Shown here piece after piece: positions 44,518-57,607 of a DNA stretch of 64,000 nt (positions are counted from its first letter, which is position 1; each line of letters starts with the position of its first letter). The stretch is from Cryptomeria japonica (lineage: Eukaryota; Streptophyta; Pinopsida; Cupressales; Cupressaceae), in the NCBI RefSeq assembly GCF_030272615.1, contig NC_081406.1, forward strand, positions 111,445,783 through 111,509,782. The letters are read 5' to 3'. The translations under genes were made by a program, and so were the position numbers. Below the pieces are notes generated by a model. That model ran no database searches. It had not been told where the DNA came from and saw only the letters and a program-made list of their open reading frames with translations.

Positions 44518-44588
44518 CACGTGGCCGCACATCTTGGTGGCGGTCCCACATAAATTCAGCATTGGTCCTCTCATTGCACGACACGTGT
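44518..44588 (+). promoter_or_regulatory. Two CACGTG boxes upstream of the hydrolase gene
   Basis: CACGTGGC at 44518-44525 and ACACGTGT at 44581-44588. These are G-box/ABRE-like cores bound by plant bZIP and bHLH factors. They lie about 730-800 bp before the ATG and 240-300 bp before the GA-rich leader. Abscisic-acid or light control is a possibility only. Confidence 0.45.
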
Positions 44589-44817
44589 TCATGGGTCCCA
44601 CACTCATCGACTAAAAGATTACACCGTACTGAAATTCTACGGGATTGTTGCCTCCACACGCAATCATCATTTTACATGATGGCACGCACTCACACATTTA
44701 ATGCCTCCATCAAAAATAATTACGTTGCCCTAAAGTTAACAACAGAGAAAAAAATAAGAATAAAAAAGTCCAATTCTAAAGGTGCCCGACTTGACATGCA
44801 TCACACCTTCTTTATCC

Positions 44818-45313
44818 AGAGAGGAGAGAGAAACCGTTAGAAAGAGAATCGAGTAAGAAGAGAGAGAGAGAGAAGACCACAAACATTCGGTTCTGGAGAA
44901 GAGCAAACGTCCGGTATTCTTTTCTGTCTTCTCAGAACGACGAATAATCCCTGCAAATCCTGGCGGATAATCTATATGAATTGACGGGAATTGTCTCAAG
45001 AATGTTTCTGGAATAGTGGTTTTGATTGGGATTTATATCGTGGATTTGCTTTTTCTGCCATAATTTGAGCAGGTTTTCCTGCAAATTCAAGGTAATTCGT
45101 GTTTTGAATTTGATCCATCGGCTGTAGAATTTCTGGCAGTCTCAATTTATCTGCCAGGGAAGTCGCAATTCTTGTACCGGAGGCAGGCTTAAGAAGTCTC
45201 TGGAAGTGTAAATCCTGGAAATTAATGACAGATGGATAAATTATTGAGGCTTTGATAGAGCTTCTAGGGTTCTGAGAAGGCGGATTTAAAAGTTTTGAGA
45301 TAGTTTGGTTACA
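44818..45313 (+). other. Probable 5' UTR of the hydrolase gene
   Basis: GA-rich tract (GAGAGAGAGAGAGA at about 44858-44873) followed by about 430 bp of leader without a long ORF. GA-rich leaders are common in plant 5' UTRs. The transcription start is not defined and no TATA box was seen. Confidence 0.45.
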
Positions 45314-48300
45314 ATGGGTGGAGTTACGTCTACCGTGGCTGCGAAATTTGCCTTCTTTCCGCCAAATCCACCCACGTATAAGATAACCGTGGACGAAGAT
45401 AGCGGATCATTGACTATGACAGATGTGCCGCAGAAGCAGAATGTCGATGTAATGAAGCTGCCTACGAGGAGAGGTCAAGAAATAGTGGCGATTTACGTGC
45501 GGAATCCAGTGGCCAAGATGACTTTATTGTATTCTCATGGCAATGCGGCGGATTTGGGCCAGATGTATGAGCTTTTCACCGAGCTAAGTCTTCATCTTCG
45601 CGTTAATTTGTTGGGGTCTGTACTCAAAACCCTATTCTGTGATTGAATTTTATTCGGATAGTTACCTTTATTTCTTTACAGGGAAGTGATGTAAAGGTTC
45701 TTCTTGTCTTTTTCTGATTTTGGGCAATGCCATGTAAAGGTTTGGCATAGTTCTACTTTAGCCGATATCAGTGTTTTTGCGTTAAATATCTGATACTTCT
45801 GCTAATTTTCACGGTATTAGTGTGTTAAGTGGTTGCTTACTTGCTATTCGCAATTTTTTCTAAAATTAAGTTCCTCCTGAAATGTTTAATAAAATTAGCA
45901 ATTTGATATTTTCACATTCTTTTTTAAAATTAGTTTTCCCGTAAATTTTCTAATAAAACTAGCAATTTGATATTTCACATTTTTAAAAAATTAGATTCCC
46001 CATAAAATGATAATAAACTTAGCAGTTTGGTTGACATAAAAAAAAATTGAAATGAAAATTGGCTCCAATCATAGAATAGAAGAATTTTAACATCCATGAA
46101 GTCAAAGATAGCCAATGGGACAGCAGACACTGCCATTTTAGCTTTCTGACTTGCTGATCTATTGTTAAAAGGCTTGATGATGAGCTCCCCTGTTAGAAAG
46201 CTTTATATGTCTTTAAAGTTCATTTTTTGTACAGCTCTTTCAAAACAATATTACTTATTTTTTGAAATGGAAATAATCTCCAAATGTCCTCCTTGTCAAC
46301 AAGGAGAGCTTTTCTGCCAAGTTATATATTTTTTTCATAAGATTATTGATTTGTTTTCGAAATGGAAATAGTCTCCAAATATCCTAATTGTCATCAATGT
46401 GAACATATTTCTGCCACATCCGAAGACTATTGATTATTTAACTTGCTCAATTAATTTAGCCATCCAACCATTTTGCAAATTCTATATGCCAAGGACCTCT
46501 TGCTATAGATGTATTTACTGTGTTGTGGTTTAGATGGTGGGGTTTATGTTCTAGAGATGTATCTCATCTTACCTGATTATGTTGATTGAGCGTAATAGAC
46601 AAAGTAGCAAAAATCTTTCATGGGATTGACTTGGCAAACCAAAAACATACAGATTTTTTCGATATATCTGGGAAAAATTGGTAAGAAAAAAACCTGAAAA
46701 TTCAGAAAAATAGACCAAAAGAACAGTTTCTAAAATTTTATACCAAATCTGGATTAAATTGTAGCAATAGCAATTTTCTCATGCCTTGGGATTTGGGCCC
46801 AATTATGAAAAAATTGCTGATCTGTTTTAGATTGGACTACTGACCAGTCCAAGCCACGGTAACTTGGTGATTTTTTCCAGATATTTGTTCTATGATTAGC
46901 AAAAGGCGCAAGTATTTTCCTCTTTGACTTAAATTAATTTCCTATACTTCTCTGAAATGATATTATGATGTCTACAATACTTCTATTGTATTAGTGAAAG
47001 AGGCATGTGCCTGGTGATTCAGCTAAAAATTTTCACCTATGCCTTGCAACCTTTCTCTGCCCAACTTCTTTGAAATCCAGTTGATTGATTCAACCTGCCT
47101 TTGATACCTTATTGCAAATAATAGAACATAATATTATTCTGGAAGATATTGGAATGAGTCGAATGACTATTACAATAAGGATCATCCCCTTATATAGAGG
47201 CCGGAAGATGTAATTGGCAAACATAAATGTGACACTTGTCTTCCATTCTAAAAGCTATATTTAGGGTCAGAACTAGGTGTTATATTTTTTGTAGAATTAT
47301 TTTTTTATTTAAATGACTTTTTGTCTTTGTTCAGCGTGGGGATTCCTGGCATCCTTGAGACCGTCAAGATATATCTAGGCATTACTGCCTGTCACAGGGA
47401 TGTTAGGGACTTCCCCCAATGTCCTCTGAAGAAGGGAATGCCACCAGGGTATCCCTGATATGATGTCCCATGCTTCTTTAGGGATGTCATCCCCTTTTGC
47501 AAGTGGCAGCAGGAGAGCAATGGGGGGACAGTTAACATCCATCCTCAAAATAGACCATTTCTTTTTGGTGGGAGGGCGGGAGATTGATACGTGTCTATGG
47601 AACACTAGAAAAGTCTTTGATATGTGTGTGTGTGTGTGTGTGTGTGTACACATTCATTATATATATACACACACACTTATGTTCATGTATACATATCATG
47701 TGTGCGTGTTGTTCCCTTTGTTATACAGATAGCCTGTCAGTGTATATCCCCTGATTGAGAATTTTGCAGAGCTTTGATCTTGGGCATCCTAATAAGTGTG
47801 GGAAAATGTTTAAGTCCTGAGCCTCACCTGTGGGAAACTAAATTAAATTTCAGTTTCTACATAATTGTGTCAAGACTCAGAGCAGACAGGCAGTGTAAGC
47901 TCTTTATAAGATGCACTGAATATCAATATTTCTTTTAAATATATTAATTTTAAGTTTTTAAAATTAATTGAAGTGTCACCTTATCAACATTTATATTGAT
48001 AATACTTAATCTCCCACCCACCCCTGCTCAAGATCGATCTTAGGAGCTATTACTGGCCAGAAGTGATTAAGTTATGACCATTTATCCTGCTGTCTATCAT
48101 TTGTTTTGGCCCACCCCTGCTCAAGATCGATCTTAGGAGCTATTACTGGCCAGAAGTGATTAAGCTATGACCATTTAGCCTGCTGTCTATCATTTGTTTT
48201 GGGGTACATTTTTGTGGTACTACGGAAATGGGAGACTTAATTGACATCTCATTTCCTTGTTCTTTACCATTCTGATTTTAAGTTTGATATATCTTCAGTT

Positions 48301-50465
48301 TGCAGATTAATGTTAACTTCTAGTTCATTATGGTTATAATTTTTGGTCATATCCTCAGAAATTGAGTTCCTGTAATTTGCCTGGCAACAGACTAAGAATA
48401 GGATAAACTCATAGAATTCTGGGCATTTGAGGGGAAAATTTGGAAAAGAGTGTGTACTGTGTCATGTGTACAAATGCTTGAATTCAACTTTATTCTACAG
48501 AATGGATTTTAAGACAGTAAATGTCACATATACTTCATTTCTTCCTTCGGTGACTCGTAAATTTGAAGATATGGAATCTGTAGATACAAAAATAATGGAA
48601 TCATCAATAATATTCTTCTTTTTGTGTGTTACTTGCTGTATATTTACTGCAAAATCACTCCGGTTGTAAAGTATTTGCCACTGAGTTCAGTGAGTCTTAT
48701 CTGTCTGGGTTGTAGCTGTTGCAGTGTGTGATGGTCACATTTTGTGTCTAGTAATCTTTTTCTCTTGGTGCAAATATGCAAAGAAAAAATGAAGTGACTG
48801 GCATGCTTGTCCTTTCGTGGTTTTCCATTTTGAATGAACTAGTTATTGTGGTTTCATTTTCCTATTGAATTAAGCTGTTATAAGTTTTCATGCATACACA
48901 ATGCTATATTTCCCTATGCTATTCAATTTGTAATTCCATAAACATTTTTTCTAGTACTAAATAGCATTCTTGGTAAACCCTGTAATGACACAAACCCTTT
49001 GTGTGGTCCGAGTTGATCTCAAATGCATTGTTTGGTTTTTACATTTAATTTACCTTCTCAATTTTCGGAAGGTGTTGAATTGTTAATCATATTCTTGAGC
49101 TTTTATAATTTGTGATGCTCCTCCATTTTCAAAAATTTAATCATAAATGGTTATCTAGTTTCACAGCAACCCACTAATTTAAAATGGGCTATCCATTTGG
49201 CCATTGTTTGCCAGTCTGAACATTCTCATACTTTTTGTTCATTTGGAAGTACTCTTACTGTCTTACATATCTCATGGTTTATACAACAGTTATGTTTTGG
49301 TTGTGTGAATGTTGGCATGTTTCTTTCGCCAACTGGCACAGAAAATATTATGCATTCTATTGTACATAGTGATATGTATGCTAGAGTATTTATATCTCAA
49401 GTTAACTGCAAGCCCTGGAAAGCAACCAGAGGTATGGATCATTTGTGTTTGTTTGTTTAGAATTGCTTGAAATGATATCCTTGTCCTCAAGCCTTTCAAG
49501 GACTGATGATTTTGTCCACGTGGACATTTTTGTTGAAATATCTGAATGCATTCTTCTACTAACTTGCCCAGAAAATATTATAGAATACAGAACATTTGTA
49601 TTTGTTTGTCTGGAATTAGTTGAAATGCACTTCTCTTGCTCCAGCCTTTCTAGGATAAATGATTTTGAGTTTAATTTTTGACCACCTAAATACTGGTCAA
49701 TTGAGATAATCAACAACTAAGTTATGTTTTTAAAACTCTTCCTTCATCCTATTTTTTGAATATTTTAGTTAATATGTAGGCACTAAATAGTTCTTGTGTT
49801 TGAGAGACAAGCTTTTGACCATATGCAGGTACTGGACGCTTGGTTTTGCAGGTATGACTATTCTGGTTATGGACAATCCACTGGAAAGGTGTGACATTTG
49901 TAATAAGACCGTGGATGTTTTGCCTGTACAATCTCGTTTTGAGTTTGGTTGATGGTGAATATATAAGCATTTATGTCTATAATTACAAATCCTTAAGTGT
50001 GTTATTTTACTGAGATTGACCTACTTTCTCCATGTACACTAATATAACTATAAGCTTGATTTTTGTTTGCCCCTTGAACAGCCCAGTGAATGCAATACTT
50101 ATGCAGACATTGAAGCTGCATATAAATGTCTGGAAGAGAAATATGGAGTAAGGGAGGAGGACGTTATCCTGTATGGTCAGTCTGTAGGAAGTGGTCCAAC
50201 TGTGGATTTGGCATCACGGCTTTCTCAACTAAGAGCTGTAGTTTTGCACAGTCCAATAATGTCAGGTTTACGTGTGATGTACCCTGTCAAGCGTACCTAT
50301 TGGTTTGATATTTACAAGGTACTACATAAAATATGATTTTGTTTCCAAAAATATACAGTAAAAGATACCTTCTGAAACTGGAAGTAATCCTATATCTCTC
50401 CGCTATTTTTTGTGCAGAATATTGACAAAATTGGTCAGGTGAACTGTCCTGTACTGATTATGCAT
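45314..50465 (+). CDS. ABHD17-like alpha/beta-hydrolase, exons 1-4
   Basis: Serine hydrolase of the plant ABHD17-like family; animal ABHD17 proteins remove palmitate from membrane proteins, and the plant role is less defined. Exons: 45314-45615, 49852-49888, 50082-50318, 50418-50465, all with GT-AG borders and matching phases, giving 208 codons. It starts [20 protein letters not shown], as plant members do; Gly2 could be myristoylated. Motifs: [11 protein letters not shown] (about residue 74), [12 protein letters not shown] across exons 1-2, and the nucleophile elbow GQSVGSG with Ser147. Exon 4 ends at CPVLIMH before a GTAAGT donor. The next conserved block (GT.D.VVD.SHGKQLW and GG.HC.LE, catalytic Asp and His) was not found up to 64000. 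No stops interrupt the four exons. Confidence 0.93.
45616..49851 (+). other. Intron 1 of the hydrolase gene (4.2 kb)
   Basis: GTCTGT donor, TTTGCAG acceptor. Contains a TG/CA microsatellite (47622-47675), a 93-bp tandem duplication (48014-48200) and a diverged duplication around 49338-49670. The 92-codon and 90-codon frames at 47375-47732 overlap each other and are shadows. Confidence 0.85.
48014..48200. repeat. 93-bp tandem duplication in intron 1
   Basis: Two copies; CCCCTGCTCAAGATCGATCT recurs at 48021 and 48114. Only a few mismatches, so the duplication is recent. Confidence 0.93.
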
Positions 50466-51730
50466 GTAAGTATCCGTTATTCTTAAGATGCTTTAATCCT
50501 ACATATGTTGAGCACAAGTTTATGTGATATATATATTTTACTGTTAGATCCTGTATGCTTCTGGATATGTATATCCACTAATTGTAGTACAGACACATGC
50601 ATATATAGTGTTAGACACTACATTAATATAATGCATTTCTACTCCTGTCTACAGGGCTTTTATACTATGTATTTTCAAGTTGATTAAGAGTTTTTATCAG
50701 TTTTTACTTTTAGATCTTTTATGCTTCTGGATTTGATGAAAAAAGGTTTATGCAGTCAAACCCAGAAGCATACAGGATGTAATACTGTAATACTATATAC
50801 CATGGAAATTTAATGTCTTTAAAAGCATTTGCTGTCTTTTTCAAAGTTGAAACACAGTTTACTTGAGAAAGGTACATAATGTTTAGAGAAATCAAAATGT
50901 CTTCGTAGAGGCATATTTTATTTTTCTAATTCCAAGATCTCTTTGGTTCTGTGTTGTCCAGACATGGTTAGCTCATCTGCATTTTTATTTAATTATCTTA
51001 GTATGTTTCAGCATCCAGAGCTTGGAAAATATGAGATGGCCTCAAATTCCTTAAAGGCTATCTTTAAAAACTAGTCAGTGTAGCACTCACTACCCTTTTG
51101 TACCTGCCATAACTAGTAAAGAATGCCTCCACACGGTAATTTTCTTGCAGTAATTATTCTGATAGTTTTCCTCATAATGGCTTAACATCAATAGTTTGTT
51201 CATGTACTACCATAAACCCTTAGAAAATTCCACCTTCTAAATTTGACGATGCTCGATAAGGACCCCTCTTGCACCTGCTAGACCTAGTTTCACAGTGGAT
51301 GAGCTTTTGAAATTTTAACAGACTTTCTAATTTGATCTCCTATATTATGATATTCCTTTTCCTGAGAGTAATTTAGTAATATTTTCAATTAAGTTCTTCT
51401 GAGATGACTTTTAGTGTGGTCTTGCTGTCTGTATAAACTATAAACTATAATATGAATTTGTCCTCGTGGCGGGAAACAATATGCTATCCAAGTTAAAAGG
51501 ATAAACGAGATCCCTTCACAACCCTTTTTCTTTTCCACACGAATATGATGAGCAGGTGGAGTATTCTACCAATTTCGAGCAAAGATTAAAAATGCAAAAT
51601 TACCATAATGCCTCTTTTCATGATGCTATCTCTAGTTAGAACTGCTCTTTGAAGAAATGACTAAAAAAATGTTTTATTCTAAGTTACCAGTTTGGTTATG
51701 GGTACTATGGCAGACGGCAAATTTTTTTCG
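50466..51730. other. Start of intron 4 or downstream flank
   Basis: Begins with a GTAAGT donor. No exon for the rest of the hydrolase was found by reading the + strand. A short duplicated phrase, TTTTATGCTTCTGGAT-like, occurs near 50540 and 50706. Confidence 0.5.
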
Positions 51731-51734
51731 CCTT

Positions 51735-52170
51735 CGGTATAGGTACAAGAATATATATTATATATTCAAAATTTTATATTTATAAGAATAGTGATAATCA
51801 TAATTGCCAATAAATAGAATATTTAAATACCTCATTCATAATTTGAAATGAATATATTCAAGTCTCAAATTATAAATATAGTTAAATAGTAAACATATCA
51901 TACATTTAATATTTGTATTATATATTATGTTATATTTGTAATATAATAATGTTAAATTTATATAAATATTAAATATGCATTAAATATTATAATATTATGC
52001 TAAAATTATTTAAATATAACACATTGTATATATGTAGTTTTATTTTATAATATTGAATTAAGAATATTTTAGAAAACTATATTTTATAAGGTAGAATAAA
52101 AAATAAAATATCCTCTAAAATATAAGTGATAAAACATACTTTTAAAAAACATTAGAGTATAAAATATAAT
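51735..52170. other. Very AT-rich block
   Basis: Over 400 bp composed almost only of A and T, with many ATATTTAAAT-type words. No coding potential. It could act as a matrix-attachment-like or nucleosome-poor region, but that is not shown by the sequence alone. Confidence 0.6.
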
Positions 52171-52199
52171 AACTTATCCCCTGTTAATGGGGTTGGATG

Positions 52200-53693
52200 G
52201 GTTAATACACAGTTGATTAAAAGAACTGAAGTGAAATGGAAAATCCCAGAGATTGGTTGGGTGAAGTTAAAATTTGATGATGCATCCAAAGGTAATCTAG
52301 GGCCTTATGGGCTGGTTGTGTGGCTCGGGATTAGAAGGGGAATCTAATTTCCTTCGAATCCAAGAAGTTGGTTGAAGGAACAAATAATTAGGTTGAGATA
52401 TAGGTATAGCTTTAAAGGCAAGTAGAAGGCTTGGTATAAAGAAAATACACCTAGAGTGAGATTTTCAAATTAACATAAACGCTATCAAGAGAAGACAAAC
52501 TCCAAACTAGAAATTAAGCAGATATTTGAATTCAATTGGAGAGCTACTAGATGGTTATGAAGATTTTCTCATAACTCAAGTATATAGACAAAGGAACTCA
52601 ATCGTAGACCGCTTGGCTTGGTGGGCGGTCAAAAGATTAGAGGAAAGGGGTGATTTAAATTTACATGATCTAAGTACCAATCTTGAGTGAGAGGTTGGGT
52701 ATAAAAATGTATCTCATTAATGTTCATTAATGAGGTTGGGATGTTTAGTGGACAATAGGGCAAAGGAATGCATTGAAAGGCCAAAATGCATTGGCAATAG
52801 GTGTTATAAGGACAACCAAGGAATCAAAAACTTGTAATTTGCAAAAGATCTTTTATCATAGATGGAAGCTAACTTTTGCTTGTGGGCAAGGGATTGCCAA
52901 ATAGCCTTCAGAGGCAAAATTTCTAGTGAAAGGCTGAAAAATCTCTTCTTAGTTAATTGCCCAATGATGCTTCAAGTGATCAAAATGATGCTTGGAGATG
53001 AATTATTGAGTGTTGAGCATAAATATCGCACAAATGTGGACATCGCATCCATGATTTTTGCATGGTTGTTGGAATTGGACATCAATGATGAAGCCAAGCA
53101 GGTGATGGAGATGTGTGTGCAAGGTTGTTGGTGGGGCGGAATTGAGAATTCTTGGCAATGGTCCAGCTAGGGGCCAGTTTCAAAGTGCGGGAAGGTTGTT
53201 GGCCAAGGTTGTATTATAGGTTTAATGCCCCTTTACAACCATTTTTAATTTGGGGTACAAGCATTGATGAGGATCACAGACGAGGACAAGCTTTGGAAGG
53301 TTGGAGTTTGTGAAGGAGATGCTGGAGGAGCCAAAGCTAGTGGTGGATATGCAAGTGGACATTGAAGTTGCGGGTTTTAGTGCTAATAGGTAATGCTGTA
53401 GTGGGAAAGTATTTTGGCAAAGTTGGGCAGCAATGAGTTTTCTAGAAAGGGATAAAGCCCATCTTGTTTTTAATAACCATGTAATAGATTATAATTGAAC
53501 AACTATACTATAAGGTATACACAAATTAAGTTATGCTCTTCCTATGTTTCGACAATGGTTGTTTGGTTTTGTAACACCTGTGGAGTATGGTAGCAAGTTT
53601 GTTATGAACCTTCAATGTAAAATCTTTTGTGGATTAATAGAATGGGTCCAAATCCCTAGTTTGGTTTCATTTATCAAGAAAAAAATTATATAA
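52200..53693 (+). mobile_element. 5'-truncated LINE relic with RNase H and 3' tail
   Basis: RNase H domain of plant L1-type LINEs on the + strand: GWVKLKFDDASKGNLGPYG at about 52257-52310, then after frameshifts LGIKKIHLE, ININAIKRR and VYRQRNSIVDRLAWWAVKRL (to about 52635). Several stops. The downstream part runs to AATAGAATGGGTCCAAATCC then a short A-rich end at about 53680, which is how plant LINE 3' ends look. RT and endonuclease are absent. The 102-codon frame at 52862-53170 is in the 3' part and unrecognised. Confidence 0.78.
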
Positions 53694-54425
53694 ATCTATA
53701 TATACATATATATTTTTCCTAGTGAAACAATGCACCGATATTTGAGATTTTATATTAATGTGTGCATACCTAAGTAGAAAAGAAAACCCTTACATTTTGT
53801 AGGGGATGATCGACTGTCCCTTGCAAATGTTCTCCATGTCCTTGCATTTTGGGGACGTTTCCTTTGATTCGTCTCGGAAATAGTGACTTATGTGTGTTTT
53901 GGGGACATTTCCCTTTACAGATAATGCACCTTTAGAGACTTATGTAGGATGGATAATGAAAAGACAATAGTGGAAGATGGAATGGTTTATCTTCCAACAG
54001 TTATTGGAAGGTTGGTGCCACATCTAGTGGTTTAGTTGATGTTGAGCTGTACGTGTATATTGGAAATTGAAACTAAGTTGTTGATCTGTTTGTTGTTTTT
54101 CTGATTTTGTGTACCTTTGCCATAATAACTTGGAGTTCCAACTTTTTTGATCCACATTGGATTTGCCTTTCAAACAACCAGATACATAGAGTTCATTTGT
54201 GCCACAACCTTGATTATAAATGTTGACAAGTATTTCTTAGAAAATGCAAAAGGTGTCATCCTCAATTCAGATTCCTTGGAATTCTATTCTGGGCTAGCAC
54301 CTGGATCAATTACTTTTTGAGAGGTGACAAACTCCATTTTCACGGGACTTACTGAGGAAATGTCTTTTCAAAGATATAGTATATAGTATATAGTATATAC
54401 TAATGAGAACTTTTTAAACTTCTTT
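53694..54425. other. Non-coding, no recognised feature
   Basis: Contains two copies of a TTTTGGGGACRTTTCC phrase (about 53849 and 53899) and a short TATAGTATA repeat near 54378. No gene seen. Confidence 0.5.
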
Positions 54426-54429
54426 CTTA

Positions 54430-55255
54430 TCTAGCACTCTGTGGACCTCTTTCCTTGGTGGACAAGCTGACCTACTTTGGCAATCTGGTATAGTATCATT
54501 CTATAGTTTTTGATTGCTTTGGTCTTGGATACACAATTTGATATGTCATTGCAGGTGTAATGCAATCAAGATCACATTGTAGAAGCCCAAAAGGGTTGGA
54601 AATATGGGTAGAGGAGCTCCACATTGGATACCCATGCTAGGGTGGAACATTCAGTTCAAAAACATTCTCTTCCACCTTCTTCATTATGGTTCAAGACTCA
54701 TAGGGAGTGCGTTGATTTTTTTGTTTTGACCTTTTGAGTCTTTGATTGTATATGCAACCATACTTTACAACAAATGCTGTTTTGTTTTTGCATTGCTTTT
54801 TTTAAGATGCCATGTACCTGCTCTTGGATGGTTTGAACTCATTCAATGAACTTTGCTTCTTTGTCTAATTCCTTCTATGCATGTGATGAGTCTCTTGTCA
54901 ATGCAATTGAGGGAGCTAAATTTATGGGTGCGAATGGATGGAACTCCAAACAAAACTGAATTGGTTTGCTCCCAACAGAGCCATGTAGAGCTTGATTGTG
55001 CTTATGTTAGCTATCTTACATGCAAGATAGACTCTCATACCATGTACCTTTCTTTGAGTTGTACACTATAAGAATATCCACTTTTAACCAATCAATGAAA
55101 GCACCAAAATATTCTGCATCCTTGTATGAGACAATTATATGTGACAACCCGAATTGGATCCATACATTTTTGTAAGTAGTGCTCTCTGATTTAGTTTGCA
55201 AAGATGCTTTTATGACCTGGTGCCATTTAAAGATCCAAGCATTCAATAATATAAA
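54430..55255 (-). pseudogene. Gypsy integrase C-terminal relic
   Basis: On the - strand FGLSHIIVSYKDAEYFGAF (about 55155-55100) corresponds to the integrase FG.P..IVSDRDARF.G.F stretch, with the Asp changed. Further on come GTWYESLSCMQDS, HPFAPINLAPSIAL, SSHA then KELDKEAKFIE, and IAKVGQLVHQGK at the far end. A deletion has removed the HPQTDG segment, and several stops and shifts are present. The order matches the region between integrase core and chromodomain of a plant chromovirus-like element. It is a different, older copy than relic B. Confidence 0.72.
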
Positions 55256-56520
55256 ATGTGCAGTTATATCAAATCAATCATGAGATGTATGGTAGGCATG
55301 GTTGTATGCTCGCATAAAATTCAATTGACATAGAATGATACTCTCAAGTAGGGTTTTACCATACAGTATCAATAATGGAAGGAATCACTCTGATTATCCC
55401 TGCTATTACAGTCTAACCCAATTACAGTGTCTTTTCATGATCCTCTAGAATATGACATCTAATAACCCTATGGTTGAGGTTGAAGAATAAACCCTAACTT
55501 AACCCTTAACCCATACATTAGACATAGGGATGACTAGTTGTCAAATAAAACTTATTCAAAGAGCATCTACAGAAAGTTGTGTTTGATTTTGCATCAACAT
55601 TTTGGATCACACTCCATGATCCATTGTTAGGGATAATTGTTGTCAACAAAGTATGCACCCTTGTTGAGTTACCAACTCAACTACTTGTTGAAACATAGGA
55701 AGCCTCTCAAAGTGTGGGCTTTGATAGTTAGAGGTCAATCTCCAAAGCAGGCTGGTTCCCCTGGAGCTTCACCTATTCTACTTGATTCATTTGAAAAAGG
55801 GAAAAGCAATGACATAAATTAAACCTACTTCTGTTGGGGTGATGTCCCAAACTGGTTTTCAAACCTATACTGCTGTTTAATACACACAACTACTCAATGC
55901 ACAAGATAACCCTTACACAACTTAGGTTTTGACATACTTACACATCAGTACAAGTTGAAGTTTTTCAGTCCTAGAAGGAAAAATCACATGTTCTCACAAC
56001 TAGAAACTGCATAGAAACGAGATTCAAACTCAGCACGGACTTGGTGAGGGTGACTTGACTCAAGACTCCGGACTCAACACAGACATGACAAGTGAAAAAC
56101 CCAATAAATGTAGAGATTTTAAGGATTTAAAACTTGTTTCATGCACCCTTTATTAAATAAACCTTAAAAGAGACAATAACATCATCAAATAGAACCTAAT
56201 TTGATCACATACACAAGTATACTTCAATCACATAAGTATAAATGCAAATTGTAGTCGAAGGAAATAGCACACTTAGATATTTAAATATTGTCAAATGCAT
56301 ACAAAACTCATTGAATATGAAATCCATGACATCAAATGTTTCAAACAAATATCAAAACAATAACTAGAAGTCTATGGCTCAAAGGAGATTGCATCCCTCC
56401 TATGAAGGCATCTAAGGTAGGTCTTGGATGTTGTAGTAGCCATAATATTTTTTTTAACTATGAATATGCAGAGATTTGCAACAAGGGATATGTATCATGT
56501 AGATTTTTATGATTGTGATT
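55256..56520. other. Non-coding, no recognised feature
   Basis: No supported gene. ACTC-rich words at 56024-56095 resemble the denser cluster at 57050-57185. Confidence 0.5.
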
Positions 56521-56591
56521 CATCACTGGCCTATTACTTGCTTAAAGTTTGATGGGGTTTGGGGGCACCACCAAAACGAGGTTGAGGGTAG

Positions 56592-56710
56592 CACCCCTCG
56601 CAGGGGTCTAAGGGTGAAAGAGAGAGAGTGGGATAGAGAGTGGTAAAGAGAGGAGAGAGTGGTAAAGAGAGGAGATAGAGGAAGAGTGATAGGGAGAGAG
56701 ATAGGTCTAG
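56592..56710. repeat. Small hairpin and GA-rich minisatellite
   Basis: ACCCCT-CGC-AGGGGT at 56593-56607 is a perfect 6-bp stem. It is followed by GAGAG-rich sequence with a 19-bp period around TGGTAAAGAGAGGAGAG (56641 and 56660). The 106-codon - strand frame over this region is low complexity. Confidence 0.8.
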
Positions 56711-57049
56711 AGTTCAGGGCACAAGATAATCCTGATAGGAGCCTGCTGATTATTGAAATTTGACTGTCTGAAAATTTATAAGATCTTCTAAAACTTAGAA
56801 TTTGCATTATAACTCTTAGAGGTCTGAAACCACTCTCAAACATCCTACCAATTTATACATGAAGTATAATTTAAGACAAAGGGAAATGTGACTTATACTT
56901 AAATGTTATATTTCATTTATATATTTTGATGAAGAGAATGAGACTGACTTGAAAACAAAGATGGAGAGTTACTTGTTATATTTCATGTATATTCTAGGGG
57001 CATGTCATAAACCAAAAATGCATTTAAATTTTGAGATTAATAAAAAAGA

Positions 57050-57185
57050 AACTGCCTGGTCTAGCTGAGTCTAGGAAATGGGACTCACTCGGACTCAGCT
57101 GAGTCTGAGTCCTAGCTCCCAAGACTCATCGAGGATGACTCGACTTAGGACTCGCCGAGTCTAGGTGAGTTCGGGCAAGTCTCAT
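57050..57185. repeat. Dense GACTC/GAGTC cluster
   Basis: More than ten copies of GACTC, GAGTC or near variants in both orientations within 136 bp, many forming short inverted repeats such as ACTCGCCGAGTC. Likely part of a dispersed plant repeat. Confidence 0.75.
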
Positions 57186-57607
57186 AAATCTGCTAGAAAG
57201 TTGTTTAAACCAACGATACAACCTACAACTTGTGAAAAATATATTTATCTCTGCATAAGGTGTAAAGAAATATGACATACTTAAAGGATTTGCATGAAAT
57301 CATAAAAAATGCATCAATCATTCATGTTTACACACAAAGAAGCAGATTAGAGAAGATAAATACTCACTTTATTTCTCAAAAGGTGTTAACAAGCAGCTGT
57401 ACGTATCTGAAAGTTGAGTCTTTTTGCTATTACAAGGCCAGAAAGAACTGGTTTTCAGATTACACTCATGGTCTAAATAGCAAGAACTCCCTAAAAATGA
57501 AGCCTTCTGAGCAATCTGAAAATCATTACCTACAGGATAATAATTCACAGATCCTATGTTCCTGAACTGGTCATGGATGCACTGAATCCAAAATAAACTC
57601 TCCTGAT

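Noticed and set aside
52862-53170. 102-codon + strand ORF after the LINE RNase H
   Set aside because: Lies in what looks like the LINE 3' region and matches no family I know; too weak to call as a gene.
54853-55071. 72-codon + strand ORF
   Set aside because: Antisense to the Gypsy integrase relic on the - strand.
56523-56843. 106-codon - strand ORF with Pro/Ser/Leu-rich sequence
   Set aside because: Encoded by the GA-rich minisatellite and its hairpin; no independent support.
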